Source: Deltaproteobacteria bacterium
GTDB taxonomy: Bacteria; Desulfobacterota; DSM-4660; Desulfatiglandales; HGW-15
Direction of reading: 5' to 3'
NCBI GenBank assembly: GCA_020060215.1
Contig: JAGVAP010000127.1
Span: forward strand, 1-64,000
Length of the DNA: 64,000 bases
Shown here: piece after piece, positions 35,244 to 43,859 of the stretch
How the letters are laid out: each line of letters starts with the position of its first letter
Numbering within the stretch: the first letter of the stretch is position 1
The notes under the pieces: model-generated
Database searches by the model: none
What the model was told of the DNA's origin: nothing
Seen by the model: the letters and a program-made list of their open reading frames with translations, nothing else
Made by a program: the position numbers and the translations under genes

Positions 35244-36401
35244 TTGGAGCACCGGATCCTGAAGGGTTTGGACGTGCTGGTGATCGGCGGGGGGATCGCC
35301 GGGGCGATGGCTGCGATCAAGGCCAGGGAGGCCGGCGCTCAGGAGGTGGCGATCCTCACGAAGGGGCATGTGGGTAAAGGCGGGAACAGCGCCTTTGCCG
35401 CCGGTGTGATGCACGTGGTGCATCCGAAGGAGACCGATGAGGACAAGAACGACCGGCTCCTCAGGCTGGCAAGGGCCCAGGGGTACCTGGCAGACCAGAT
35501 CATGATCCAGGATCACCTGGAGGACACGCTGGCCTTCATCCCGGACCTGGAATCGTACGGGGTGGAGTTCGAGAGGACGGAGTCCGGTGACCTGGAGAGG
35601 CACGCGGGGAGAGGGGCACACCCCGTAATCATGTTCCACGGCCATCAGATGATGGACGCGGTGATGAAAGCGGCCCGGAAGAGGGGGGTTCGCTTCATCC
35701 ATCACGTGATGTTCACGGATCTGCTGGCCCCGTCGGGGAGGGTGGTCGGCGCCGCGGGCTTCGATTTCAGAAACGGCGATTTCTACGAAGTCAGGGCAAA
35801 GGCGACGGTTCTTGCCACCGGGAGCACCTGGTACAAGGGACTCATGGTGGGTCACCGCGACGACACAGGGGATGGCTACGCGGCTGCCCTGAGGGCCGGA
35901 GCGGCACTCTCCGGCGCGGAAAGCAACGATCAGATCTCTCACGCCATGCCGGCCCGCTTCGACATCGGGCCGGGACTCAACATGTTCCAGGGGTTGGGCG
36001 GCAGACTGATCAATGCCAGGGGCGAGCGGTTCATGGAAAAGTACATCCCCGGACTCATGGAGAAGGCCGGCCTCAGAAACCTGATGTACGCATTCCTGCT
36101 GGAGATCAGGCGGGGGAACGGACCCTTGTTCTTTGACTTCACCCATTTCACGAAGAAAGAGGTCGATCGGATGCGGAGGGTGATCCCGATCCCGGTCAGG
36201 ATGTTCGAAAGGGCCGGCCTCCTGGTCAACGATCGGTTTGTCGCGCCCGTGGAATGGATGCTCTGCCCCCCGACGGGCCGCCCCGGGCTGGTGGTGGACC
36301 GCGAGTTCGAGACCACCCTCAAGGGGCTGTTTGCATGCGGTGAGGCCGCGGCGGTCTGGGCGGTGGTGACGGGACTGGCCTCGGCCGGCAATCGCGGGGG
36401 A
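35244..36401 (+). pseudogene. FAD-dependent dehydrogenase (fumarate reductase-like), C-terminus lost
   Basis: Begins at a TTG (35244) behind AGGAGGTGG: LEHRILKGLDVLVIGGGIAG, the FAD dinucleotide fold, then KGHVGKGGNSAFAAG and VLATGSTWYKGLM. It proceeds normally to LFACGEAAAVWAVVTGLASA, where the last FAD-binding loop should be followed by a helical C-terminal domain. From about 36,395 the sequence becomes the antisense of a sigma-54 regulator gene, and the frame runs on meaninglessly to 36,977. About 385 authentic residues remain of an expected 550-600. Either a deletion/recombination pseudogene or an assembly join. Confidence 0.7.
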
Positions 36402-37061
36402 GTTTACCCGTACAAAGGGAGAGTCGGGGCCTGCGAAATTATGGATGGCCTGGGCGATCAGCTCCTTCCCTGTCCCGCTCTCTCCCGTGATGAGGACGTC
36501 CTGGCCCAGCATCGAAGCTCGCTTGGCCAGCTGGATCACGTGTCTCATGGCCTCGCTGTTCCCGACGATATGGTCGAAGGAGTAGTGGGCGCGGTGCTGC
36601 ATGCGCTGGGCTTCCCTGACCGATTCGACCTGCGCCTTGAGGAGGTTGAGTTCATTGTGCAACCGCTTGATCTCTTCCAGGGAATCGAAGATGAGATGCC
36701 CGACGGCGCCTATGATTTCTCCGTCCTTTACAAGGGGAAAAGAGGATGCGACACTATACTTCCCTTGCAGGTTTCGAATGTTGCCGACGATGGAACCGCC
36801 CGTTTCGAGCACCTTCGGAAAGATCGAATCAGGGATGATGTCGGTGATCTTCATGCCCTTGGAGTCTCCGCGGGCAAGTCCGAAGAACTTTTCGGAGCGC
36901 CTGTCCATGAACTCCACCCTGCACTCCCTGTCGACGACCACGAGGCTTTCATTGGGATTATGAAGGAAGAAGGCTAGGCTTTCGGTCAGGAGTGGAGAAA
37001 AGCGGTCCTTGGTCAGGGCATCCCTCAGATGGTTCTGCAACTGGATCTGGTAAAACGTCAT
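36388..37061 (-). pseudogene. Sigma-54-dependent regulator (PAS-AAA+), truncated
   Basis: Start at 37061 (GGAGCCAAGTGC upstream; 37160 also open). An N-terminal PAS domain (SLVVVDRECRVEFMDRRSEKF), a linker coiled coil, and the beginning of the AAA+ domain follow: FDHIVGNSEAMRHVIQLA and Walker A GESGTGKELIAQAIH. It breaks just after FVRVNSPAIA, before the GAFTGA loop, Walker B and DNA-binding domain. As present it cannot activate transcription. It is divergent from the acyl-CoA ligase operon, which has a sigma-54 promoter, so it was presumably that operon's activator. Confidence 0.75.
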
Positions 37062-37098
37062 GCACTTGGCTCCGTAGGTTTCTAGCCCGTCCATTCCA

Positions 37099-37130
37099 TG
37101 GACATGTCCACATTCGAGAATGGACGGTCC
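37099..37130. promoter_or_regulatory. Paired dyads, candidate enhancer sites for the sigma-54 activator
   Basis: TGGACATGTCCA (37099-37110) is a perfect 12-bp palindrome; GGAC-G-GTCC (37122-37130) repeats the half-sites about two helical turns away. They lie 160-190 bases upstream of the -24/-12 promoter, the normal position of activator binding sites, and directly before the regulator's own start. Confidence 0.5.
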
Positions 37131-37290
37131 GGATTTTACCCTTTTTCGGGGAACATTCATAGGTCGACCTGCACCGTAGGGGCATAAAGGTCCCGGCCCT
37201 CGGGGCGGCCGCCTGAGGCCACCAGCGCCGCTGGCGGCGCTTCACCTCCGAGCGGACGCCGGGGCTAGGAAGATTCCCCGCCGTCCGGGG

Positions 37291-37306
37291 TGGCATGGAC
37301 ATTGCT
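37291..37306 (+). promoter_or_regulatory. Sigma-54 (-24/-12) promoter of the acyl-CoA ligase operon
   Basis: TGGCATGGACATTGCT fits TGGCAC-N5-TTGCW, with GG and GC exactly 10 bases apart. It lies about 130 bases before the ligase start, in the divergent region next to the sigma-54 activator gene. Confidence 0.65.
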
Positions 37307-37433
37307 TTGGGAAATCCCTCGTGCGGTACAAAGGAGCTGTTCGAGCGATCTCTGCATCCCGCGCGAAACCGACCATGGCTGGGGGTATCCCATCACGATC
37401 CGTCGATGTGAGGCGGAAGGAAAAGGAGCGAAT

Positions 37434-39095
37434 GTGGCAAAGCCGACCAGACTCACCCGGGAGATGATCGATGAGTATGTGGCCAAAGGGCTCTGGGTCC
37501 ATAAGACCATACCGGACCTCTTGAGGCGGAACGCGGAGCTCTTCCCTCAAAAGGAGGCCCTGGTGGACTCCGAGAGGAGGCTGACGTGGCAGGAGCTGGA
37601 TCTTGTGACCGATACCGTTGCCGTGGCCCTGGTGGAGATGGGGATTGAACGGGACCGCGGGCTGGTCGCACAGCTCCCGATCACCTCCATTTCGGTCATC
37701 GCCCTCCTGGCCTGCCACAAGGCGGGGATCGTCTGCTGCCTTCCGCCCTTGACCTTCAGGCACAAGGAGATGAAGCACGTGATCGAGAAGACGGGCGCGG
37801 TCGCGGCGCTCACCCCTGTCGCACTGAGGCACGAGGAGTACTTTCGCATGGCGGCGGAGATTGCCCGCGAGGTGCCGGACTTGAAATATCTCTTCGTGAC
37901 GGGAAAGGAGACCCCTCCGGGCGCCGTTTCCTTCGAGTCCCTGATGAGCGGTTCGGTCGACGGTAAGAGGGCTGCGGAAATCCTGAAGGGGAGGATGTTC
38001 AATCCCTACGAGGTCTCCTCCGTGGTCCTGAGCAGCGGGACGACCGGCATGCCGAAGTGCATCGAGCATACGGGGGCGTCCCACAGGGCCGGGGGAAGGG
38101 GAATTGTGGAAAGGGCGCGGCTTTCGCAGGAGGACGTGGTGGGGATCATCGCCCCCCTCTCCGGCGGGCCGGGGCTCCAGAACTTCTGGGCGGCCTTTCA
38201 GACCGGGTGCAAGATCTGTCTTCTCGATCGGTTCACGCCGGAAAACGTGCTGCAGTTCATCGAGCGGGAGAGGGTGACTTATCTCCCGGCCATTCCCACC
38301 CAGCTCGTGAGGATCGTGAAGGAGTGCGACCAGACCCGGTACGACCTCGGCTCCCTGCGGGCGGTCAGGACCGGCGCCGCAGCGTTCGATGCGGCCATGG
38401 CCAGGGAGACTGAAGAGAAACTGGGGTGCACGGTCCTGATTGCGGGGGGATCGCAGGAGACCTACAGCTTCGGTCAATCCGGGTTGGACGATCCGAGGGA
38501 GAAGCGGCTTGGGACCCTCGGGAAGCCCTTCCCCGGAAACGAGGTGAAGATCGTCGATGACGAGGGCCGGGAAGTGCCTGTGAACGAGGTGGGACACCTC
38601 TGCGTCAGAGGGGCTGCCACCAGCTCGGGGTATTTGGGGGATCTGGAGGCGACCCTCGCCGCCTGGGGTTGTCTCGGCAGGGAGGGGTGGTACAGGACAG
38701 GGGATCTGGCCAAGCTCGATCCGGAAGGTTACCTCGTGATTGCCGGCCGGAAGAAGGACATGATCATCCGTGGAGGACAGAACATCTATCCGGCGGAGAT
38801 CGAGAGCCTCCTCATGTCGCATCCCAAGGTCGCCCAGTCGGTGATCGTGGCCGTGCCGGACGAGGTGATGGGGGAGCGGGCCTGCGCGTGCGTGGTGCCG
38901 GTCGCCGGCGAGGTGTTCACGTTTGAGGAGATGACAACCTTTCTCAAGGGGCAGGGTCTGGCGGTGCATAAGCTGCCTGAGCGGCTGGAGGTGATGGATC
39001 GGTTCCCGCAGCTGGTGGACGGGCAGAAGGTGGACAAGATCACGCTGTCGAAGGGCGTCATTGAAAAGATCAGGGCAGAATCAAGGGACCGATGA
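37434..39095 (+). CDS. Acyl/aryl-CoA ligase, (dihydroxybenzoyl)adenylate-synthase-like
   Basis: 553 residues from GTG 37434 (AAAAGGAG upstream); the open frame extends to 37290 in the promoter. AMP-binding signatures: SSVVLSSGTTGMPKCIEHT (P-loop), the A-core GGSQETYSFG, and the late GWYRTGDLAKLDPEGYLVIAGRKK followed by RGGQNIYPAEIE. The catalytic C-terminal Lys is in VDKITLSKGV. The N-terminus resembles aryl acid ligases of the EntE/DhbE group. Probably activates an aromatic or branched acid with CoA for the following redox enzymes. Confidence 0.88.
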   Translation: MAKPTRLTREMIDEYVAKGLWVHKTIPDLLRRNAELFPQKEALVDSERRLTWQELDLVTDTVAVALVEMGIERDRGLVAQLPITSISVIALLACHKAGIVCCLPPLTFRHKEMKHVIEKTGAVAALTPVALRHEEYFRMAAEIAREVPDLKYLFVTGKETPPGAVSFESLMSGSVDGKRAAEILKGRMFNPYEVSSVVLSSGTTGMPKCIEHTGASHRAGGRGIVERARLSQEDVVGIIAPLSGGPGLQNFWAAFQTGCKICLLDRFTPENVLQFIERERVTYLPAIPTQLVRIVKECDQTRYDLGSLRAVRTGAAAFDAAMARETEEKLGCTVLIAGGSQETYSFGQSGLDDPREKRLGTLGKPFPGNEVKIVDDEGREVPVNEVGHLCVRGAATSSGYLGDLEATLAAWGCLGREGWYRTGDLAKLDPEGYLVIAGRKKDMIIRGGQNIYPAEIESLLMSHPKVAQSVIVAVPDEVMGERACACVVPVAGEVFTFEEMTTFLKGQGLAVHKLPERLEVMDRFPQLVDGQKVDKITLSKGVIEKIRAESRDR

Positions 39096-39500
39096 ACGTT
39101 TTTTCCAACCCCCTGCGCCGATGTGCGCCTCCGTGGCGCCCCCCCGGGGTGGTCTTCGAAAAAGGCCGCGAGTTGCCGGGTCATTCCATGGACCGCCCCA
39201 CGAGAGTAACAGGGGCATAGGGGGGCCGATCCGGTGAGGCTTTGAATGGGCAATGTCTTGGGGCTGCGACCGCTGCGCTATTTGGATCACTTCAAGGCCT
39301 CCTTGCGGGGAATGGTCGCTGCGTGAAAGACACGTCCTTTCCCGGAGACCACCCCAGGGGGCGCCACGGGACTGCCCACCCCGGTGGCTCCTGCAGACCG
39401 TAGGATGGGTGAACCCCGGCAGGCGTCAAGCCGGGGGAAACCCATCGATTCGGCATCGGGAACAACACCGGCGGAGGGGAAATCAAAAGAAGGAGCAGAT
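39096..39500. other. Intra-cluster gap with palindromic repeat
   Basis: About 405 bases between ligase and flavoprotein. It holds the nested hairpin at 39404-39446 and otherwise no gene. The flavoprotein has its own ribosome binding site (AGAAGGAGC), so transcription may continue through the gap or restart in it. Confidence 0.45.
39404..39446. repeat. Palindromic repeat of the GATGGGT...ACCCATC type
   Basis: The outer arms GATGGGT/ACCCATC and inner arms CCCCGGC/GCCGGGG form a nested hairpin. The same GGATGGGTG...AACCCATC plan recurs at 61.17-61.28 kb and, more weakly, at 52.37-52.41 kb, so this is a dispersed repeat. Confidence 0.6.
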
Positions 39501-41183
39501 ATGTCGAAGAGACCACTCGGTGAGATCAGAATCCACACGGATGTACTGGTCCTGGGGGCCGGCGCGGCCGGCTGCCTGGCGGCGTACGGGGCCAGGGAGA
39601 AGGGGGCCAGGGTGACGATGGTGGACAAGGGGGCGCTCATCAGCTGCGGATGCACCGGGGCCGGCCAGGACCACTACGGCGCCCATCTGAACACCGGCCC
39701 CGCCTGGGATTCGGACGAGGCCGCCACCACGTACTACAGCCGCCCGGGGTGGGGGGTCGGCCGAGCGCTGGTGGAGAAGACCTTCACCAAGCTCGTGGGG
39801 CCCATGATCCGGATCATGGAAGAATGGGGGGTCGAGTTCTACAAAAACGACGACGGGAGCTACTATCGTTGCCAGGCGCTGGGGCAGCCCGGACCGTGGT
39901 GGATGATGATGAAGAACGGCCGGATCCTGAAGAGGATCTTCGCAAAGAAGATCAGAGAGGCGGGGATCGAGGTGGTGGAACAGATCCAGGTCACGCGGCT
40001 CCTGACGGACGGCGGCCGTGTCGCCGGAGCCATGGGCTTCAACCGGAGGACGGGGGATTTCGTCGTGTTCAAGGCAAAGGCTGTTGTGGCGGCCATGGGC
40101 GCTCACCAGTCGAGATGGTCCACCAACTCCACCCGGAACCCGTTCAACATATGGCAGAACCCCGCCAATACCGGGAGCCAGATCGTCATTGCCTACGATG
40201 CCGGTGCCAAGGTAAAGAACCTGGAGTGGTGCACCGGAACGACCCTGCCCAAAGGGTTCGGGGCCCCGGGCATGTGCGGGTTCGGAGGCATGGGTTCCTT
40301 CATGCGCAACTGCATGGAGGAGCGGTTCATGGAGAGACATCATGAGCTCGGCGACAAGGCGCCCCGGGCGTTCCACATCAAGGCCGAGCAGGAGGAGATC
40401 TCGGAGGGGCGTCTACCGCTGTTCGTCGATTCCCGCGAGCTGACCGACAAGGAGTACGAGCACCTCAGGGAGAACCTGCTCCCCGTGGACAAGCACACGT
40501 TCGGCGACTACCTGGAACAGCGCGGCCTGGATCTGAAGAAGGACCTGCTCGAGGTGGAGACCGGCGAGACGTCCGGGGGTGGAAACCTCCACGTGGATAT
40601 CCGGTGCGAGTCGGTCAACCTCAAAGGCCTTTTCGGTCTCCCCTTCTCCGGCATGCTCTCCACGGCCCTCTGCGGCGGGTATGCAGCAGGCCGAGAGGCC
40701 GCAGAGAGTCTTGCAGGGAACAGGGAGGAGGGGGAGGTCCGGTCCGAAGTGGTTGCGGAGGAGAAGGAAGAGATCGCTGGGATCCTGGAGCAGGAGGGAC
40801 GCTATGCCCCGGGGGAGTTCGAGGATCTGATCCGGCAGATCATGCAGCACTACATGGGGCATAAACGGAGCCTGAGAGGCCTCCGGATCGGACTCGAGAA
40901 GCTGGAGTTTCTCGAAACCAAGACCCATGAGATCAAGGCGGAAAACCATCACGAGTTGACCAGGGCGGTGGAAGCGCTCCATCTCCTGAAGTACTGCAGG
41001 CTCATGATACGCTCCGTCATCGAAAGAAAGGGCATGAGGGGGTTCTACAACCTCGTCGATTACCCTCCGAAGCTCGATCCGGCGTTGAGGGACAAGTATG
41101 TGGTCCTTTACCAGGAGGGTGGCATTCAGAAGGTCTCCTTCGAGCCCATGGAAGACGAGGAGGAGGTGCATCATGCCGCCTAA
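39501..41183 (+). CDS. FAD flavoprotein, fumarate reductase / AprA-like
   Basis: 560 residues from ATG 39501. Dinucleotide fold THVLVLGAGAAG-like (IHTDVLVLGAGAAGCLAAYG), then MVDKGALISCGCTGAGQDHY, the FAD end-loop LFGLPFSGMLSTALCGGYAAG and a helical C-terminal domain. These features place it with the alpha subunits of adenylylsulfate reductase and fumarate reductase. Sulfate-reducer AprA is longer and paired with a ferredoxin-like AprB; here the partner is a GltD-type protein whose start overlaps this gene's end. Likely a redox enzyme acting on an organic (perhaps CoA-linked) acid. Confidence 0.8.
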   Translation: MSKRPLGEIRIHTDVLVLGAGAAGCLAAYGAREKGARVTMVDKGALISCGCTGAGQDHYGAHLNTGPAWDSDEAATTYYSRPGWGVGRALVEKTFTKLVGPMIRIMEEWGVEFYKNDDGSYYRCQALGQPGPWWMMMKNGRILKRIFAKKIREAGIEVVEQIQVTRLLTDGGRVAGAMGFNRRTGDFVVFKAKAVVAAMGAHQSRWSTNSTRNPFNIWQNPANTGSQIVIAYDAGAKVKNLEWCTGTTLPKGFGAPGMCGFGGMGSFMRNCMEERFMERHHELGDKAPRAFHIKAEQEEISEGRLPLFVDSRELTDKEYEHLRENLLPVDKHTFGDYLEQRGLDLKKDLLEVETGETSGGGNLHVDIRCESVNLKGLFGLPFSGMLSTALCGGYAAGREAAESLAGNREEGEVRSEVVAEEKEEIAGILEQEGRYAPGEFEDLIRQIMQHYMGHKRSLRGLRIGLEKLEFLETKTHEIKAENHHELTRAVEALHLLKYCRLMIRSVIERKGMRGFYNLVDYPPKLDPALRDKYVVLYQEGGIQKVSFEPMEDEEEVHHAA

Positions 41184-42891
41184 ATTCAGCAGGGAACTGG
41201 ATCGTTCTTTCCACTATTGCGCGGGGACCCCGAAGGATCAGCCCAGGACCTCGCCTTGCGAGGCGAGCTGCCCCGCCGGCCATACCATCCAGAGGACCAT
41301 CCAGCTCATTCAGCAGGGACGGTTCGAGGAGGCCCTGGAGAACGTAAGGTCGAGAAATCCCTTCCCGGGTGTCTGCGGGAGGGCCTGTTTCCATCCCTGC
41401 GAGGCCCCCTGTAACAGGCAGTTCTATGATGAGCCCATCTCGGTCCGGGCACTGGAGCGGGCGGCCTTCGATCTTGCCGAACAGGAGAAGATAAGGAGAC
41501 CCAAGTGCAAACCGCTGACAGGGAAGAAGGTCGGCATCGTCGGGGCCGGCCCCGCCGGGATGACCGCGGCCTATTTTCTTTCCCTGTTCGGACATGAGGT
41601 GACGGTCTTCGAGGCCCTCCCCGTGGCGGGCGGTATGCCGGGGATGGGGATCCCGGAGTACCGGCTCCCGAAAAAGGTGGTGGAGAGAGAGGTCGCGAAT
41701 ATCCTTTCTCTTGGGGTCGATCTCCGGACGAATACCCGGGTCGGGAAGGACATTTCCCTTCAGGAGATCGTGAAGGGGAACGATGCATGTCTCATCGCCA
41801 CCGGGGCCTGGAGAGAAAAGAAGCTGAATATCCCGGGCAGCGAGTTCGCGATCTCGGGTTTCGACCTGCTGAAGGATGCCAAATCGGGGAATGCAGGGAA
41901 GCCGGGCGAGAGGATCCTTATCCTCGGGGGCGGCGGTGTGGCCCTCGATTATGCCGGAACGGTCAAGAGACTGGGCGCGCGGGAGGTGCACGTCGCATTC
42001 CTCGAGCCCAGGGCAAAGATGGTCGCCCCTGAAGAGGACGTGGCGCAGGCGGAAAGGGAAGGCGCAGTGCTTCACCCCTCCAGGACCTTCCTCCGCATCC
42101 TGAGCGAGAAAGGGCGGGTGAAAGGGGTCGAATGCATGGATGTCCGCTCCTTCCGCTTCGAGGCCGGGGGACGGCTGAAGGTCGAAACGGTCCCGGGAAG
42201 CGAGCACGTCCTTGCCGCCGACACGGTCATCTTCGCGGTGGGGGAGGCGCCGGAGCTCGATTTCCTGAAAGGCGCCTGGGATTTCAGGACTACGCCGAGC
42301 GGGACCCTGGATGTGAACCCGAGGACCCTCGAGACATCTGTCCGAGGGGTGTTCGCGGCGGGCGATGCGGTGAAGGGGCCCGGCTCCATCGCGGATGCGG
42401 TCGGCACCGGGAGGGCCGCCGCCCTTTCCATGAACTGCTTCCTCCTGGGAAAGGACCTGGAGAAGATCGAAAGCGTCTTCCTGGACGGCAGCGGGGAGAT
42501 CGTCGTAGAGGAGTCGGGCCCCAAGGCCAAGGGGCGCGATCAGGCCCACGTGGTGCGCTATGATGAGATCCTCAACCCCGATTACTACCCGAGGGGGGCA
42601 CGTGTGGCTGGGAAACAGGTGGCGCCGGAGCAGGCGGTGAACTCTTTCGAAGAGATCCTGCAGGGATATGGCCGGGAAGAGGCCGTCCGAGAGGCGAACC
42701 GCTGTTTTCATTGCGGTCACTGTGCAGCCTGCGGCACCTGCGTGGAGATCTGCCCCCTGGATGTCCTGGCCATGGGGCCGCGTGGTCCCGAGGTGGCGTA
42801 TCCCAAGGAGTGCTGGCATTGCGGCGGCTGCAGGATCAACTGCCCCTGCGGGGCGGTCGAGTACGAGTTCCCGCTTTCCATGCTGGTATAG
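41173..42891 (+). CDS. GltD-like NAD(P)H-ferredoxin oxidoreductase with C-terminal [4Fe-4S] domain
   Basis: 572 residues; ATG 41173 overlaps the flavoprotein stop by 11 bases with AGGAGGTG in the coding end. N-terminal Fe-S helical domain (CEASCPAGH, CGRACFHPCEAPC) as in glutamate synthase beta subunit, FAD fold KKVGIVGAGPAGMTAAYFL, NAD(P) fold ERILILGGGGVALDYAGTV, FAADAVKG-like end loop (GVFAAGDAVKGPGS). Then a terminal ferredoxin with CGHCAACGTCVEIC and CWHCGGCRINCPC. Moves electrons between NAD(P)H and ferredoxin-like clusters and is presumably the electron partner of the AprA-like subunit. Confidence 0.85.
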   Translation: MPPKFSRELDRSFHYCAGTPKDQPRTSPCEASCPAGHTIQRTIQLIQQGRFEEALENVRSRNPFPGVCGRACFHPCEAPCNRQFYDEPISVRALERAAFDLAEQEKIRRPKCKPLTGKKVGIVGAGPAGMTAAYFLSLFGHEVTVFEALPVAGGMPGMGIPEYRLPKKVVEREVANILSLGVDLRTNTRVGKDISLQEIVKGNDACLIATGAWREKKLNIPGSEFAISGFDLLKDAKSGNAGKPGERILILGGGGVALDYAGTVKRLGAREVHVAFLEPRAKMVAPEEDVAQAEREGAVLHPSRTFLRILSEKGRVKGVECMDVRSFRFEAGGRLKVETVPGSEHVLAADTVIFAVGEAPELDFLKGAWDFRTTPSGTLDVNPRTLETSVRGVFAAGDAVKGPGSIADAVGTGRAAALSMNCFLLGKDLEKIESVFLDGSGEIVVEESGPKAKGRDQAHVVRYDEILNPDYYPRGARVAGKQVAPEQAVNSFEEILQGYGREEAVREANRCFHCGHCAACGTCVEICPLDVLAMGPRGPEVAYPKECWHCGGCRINCPCGAVEYEFPLSMLV

Positions 42892-42961
42892 CGGCACCTG
42901 CAAGTCACACCCTCCGGGGAGTGGAACATCCCCCCGGATTCGCGTGATCAGCGACCAGCCA

Positions 42962-43018
42962 TCAGCGGTCAGCCAAGGACCAAGGCAATACTGGTGACAG
43001 CTGACTGCTGACCGCTGA
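42962..43018. terminator. 12-bp inverted repeat between convergent genes
   Basis: TCAGCGGTCAGC (42962-42973) and GCTGACCGCTGA (43007-43018) form a perfect stem, with further related CAGCGACCAGC and CTGACTGCTG copies beside it. It sits between the stops of two convergent genes and could end transcription from both sides, though no T-run follows; a REP-like element is the alternative. Confidence 0.45.
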
Positions 43019-43030
43019 AAGCTGCTGCAG

Positions 43031-43603
43031 CTACGGAATCAGCCGATAGGGGAGGGCGCGCTTGGTCCATTCGCTCTCGGGATACTCCTTCTGCAGCTTC
43101 TCATAGGCCTCTTTCAAAGGCTTCGGGTCGTGAGTGTGCTTGTACCTGCAGACGCCCTTCAGGAAGATCGCCTCGGGCGCTGCGCCGCTCTTCGGGTAAT
43201 CCTTCAGGATCGCCTCCAACCGCTTGAGGGCCTCCTCGAACTGCTCATGGTCGAAGTGGATCTTCGCCGTTCCGAGCAGGAGTGTGGGGATAAGCTCCTC
43301 GGGAGGCAGGAATCCCACGGTGCGGTGGTGTTCCTTGCCTTCCTGGTCCAGGGTCACCAGTGTGGGCGTCCATTTGACCTGGAACTGCTCCGAGAGCGGT
43401 TTGTGGTCATGAGGGAGTCGCAGTGCGACAAGATTGCCGGCGATGAAATCGATCACTTCCTGCCTGGGGAACGTAACTGCTCCCATCTGCTGGCAGCCGA
43501 TTCAGCCCGGGTTGAAGAAGTCCATGAGGACGGGTTTCCTTTCCGACCTTGCCTTGGTCAGTGCCTTTTCCAGGTCGCTTTCCCATTGGATGGTTTTTTC
43601 CAT
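43031..43603 (-). CDS. Thioredoxin-like selenoprotein (UxxC) with helical-repeat tail
   Basis: 190 residues if the in-frame TGA at 43502-43504 is read as selenocysteine. ATG 43601-43603 follows AAAGGAGG. The sequence reads MEKTIQWESDLEKALTKARS ... VLMDFFNPG-U34-IGC37-QQMGAVTFP, i.e. a thioredoxin active site with Sec in the first Cys position, then VKWTPTLVTLDQEGKEHH with the cis-Pro after WT. The C-terminal half (FEEALKRLEAILKDYPKSGAA ... LQKEYPESEW) is TPR-like. Coding quality is identical on both sides of the TGA. A hairpin GGCUGC/GCAGUU starts 4 bases after the UGA and could be the bacterial SECIS. Function: thiol/selenol redox, substrate unknown. Confidence 0.85.
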
Positions 43604-43816
43604 TTCTGCCTCCTTTTGCCGTTCCAATCAAGTTGAGTAGCCAGTACATCCCCGAAGTCAGATTAGGGTAGAAGATAAGGCCGGAACGGGATTGCGCAAG
43701 CGGATCCGGTCTCCGGTCATTGGCCATGGGTCTTTTGGGGTCGTTCATTGGCGATGGAATTTGACAGGAGCCGCCCTCTGCGGGCCTTTCTGGTTGGGCG
43801 TTCGTGTTTCGGAATC

Positions 43817-43839
43817 GCAAGCGGAGCTTGCTCCTACGG
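43817..43839. repeat. REP-like hairpin
   Basis: GCAAGC-GGA-GCTTGC followed by TCCTACGGC. The core matches the double unit at 48.92-48.99 kb and resembles REP elements known from other proteobacteria. Confidence 0.55.
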
Positions 43840-43859
43840 CTTTTTCGTCCCTCTGTTCT

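Noticed and set aside
35172..36977. A single 601-residue FAD-dependent protein
   Set aside because: Only the first two thirds is flavoprotein; from about 36,395 the frame is the antisense of a sigma-54 regulator with clear PAS and AAA+ motifs on the minus strand.
41017..42903. A 628-residue antisense ORF over the GltD-like gene
   Set aside because: High-GC shadow ORF; the plus strand has complete FAD, NAD and Fe-S motifs.
43484..43504. Treating the TGA at 43502-43504 as a normal stop with a separate gene starting at 43486
   Set aside because: The residues before and after form one thioredoxin active site, and the ATG at 43486 lacks a ribosome binding site.
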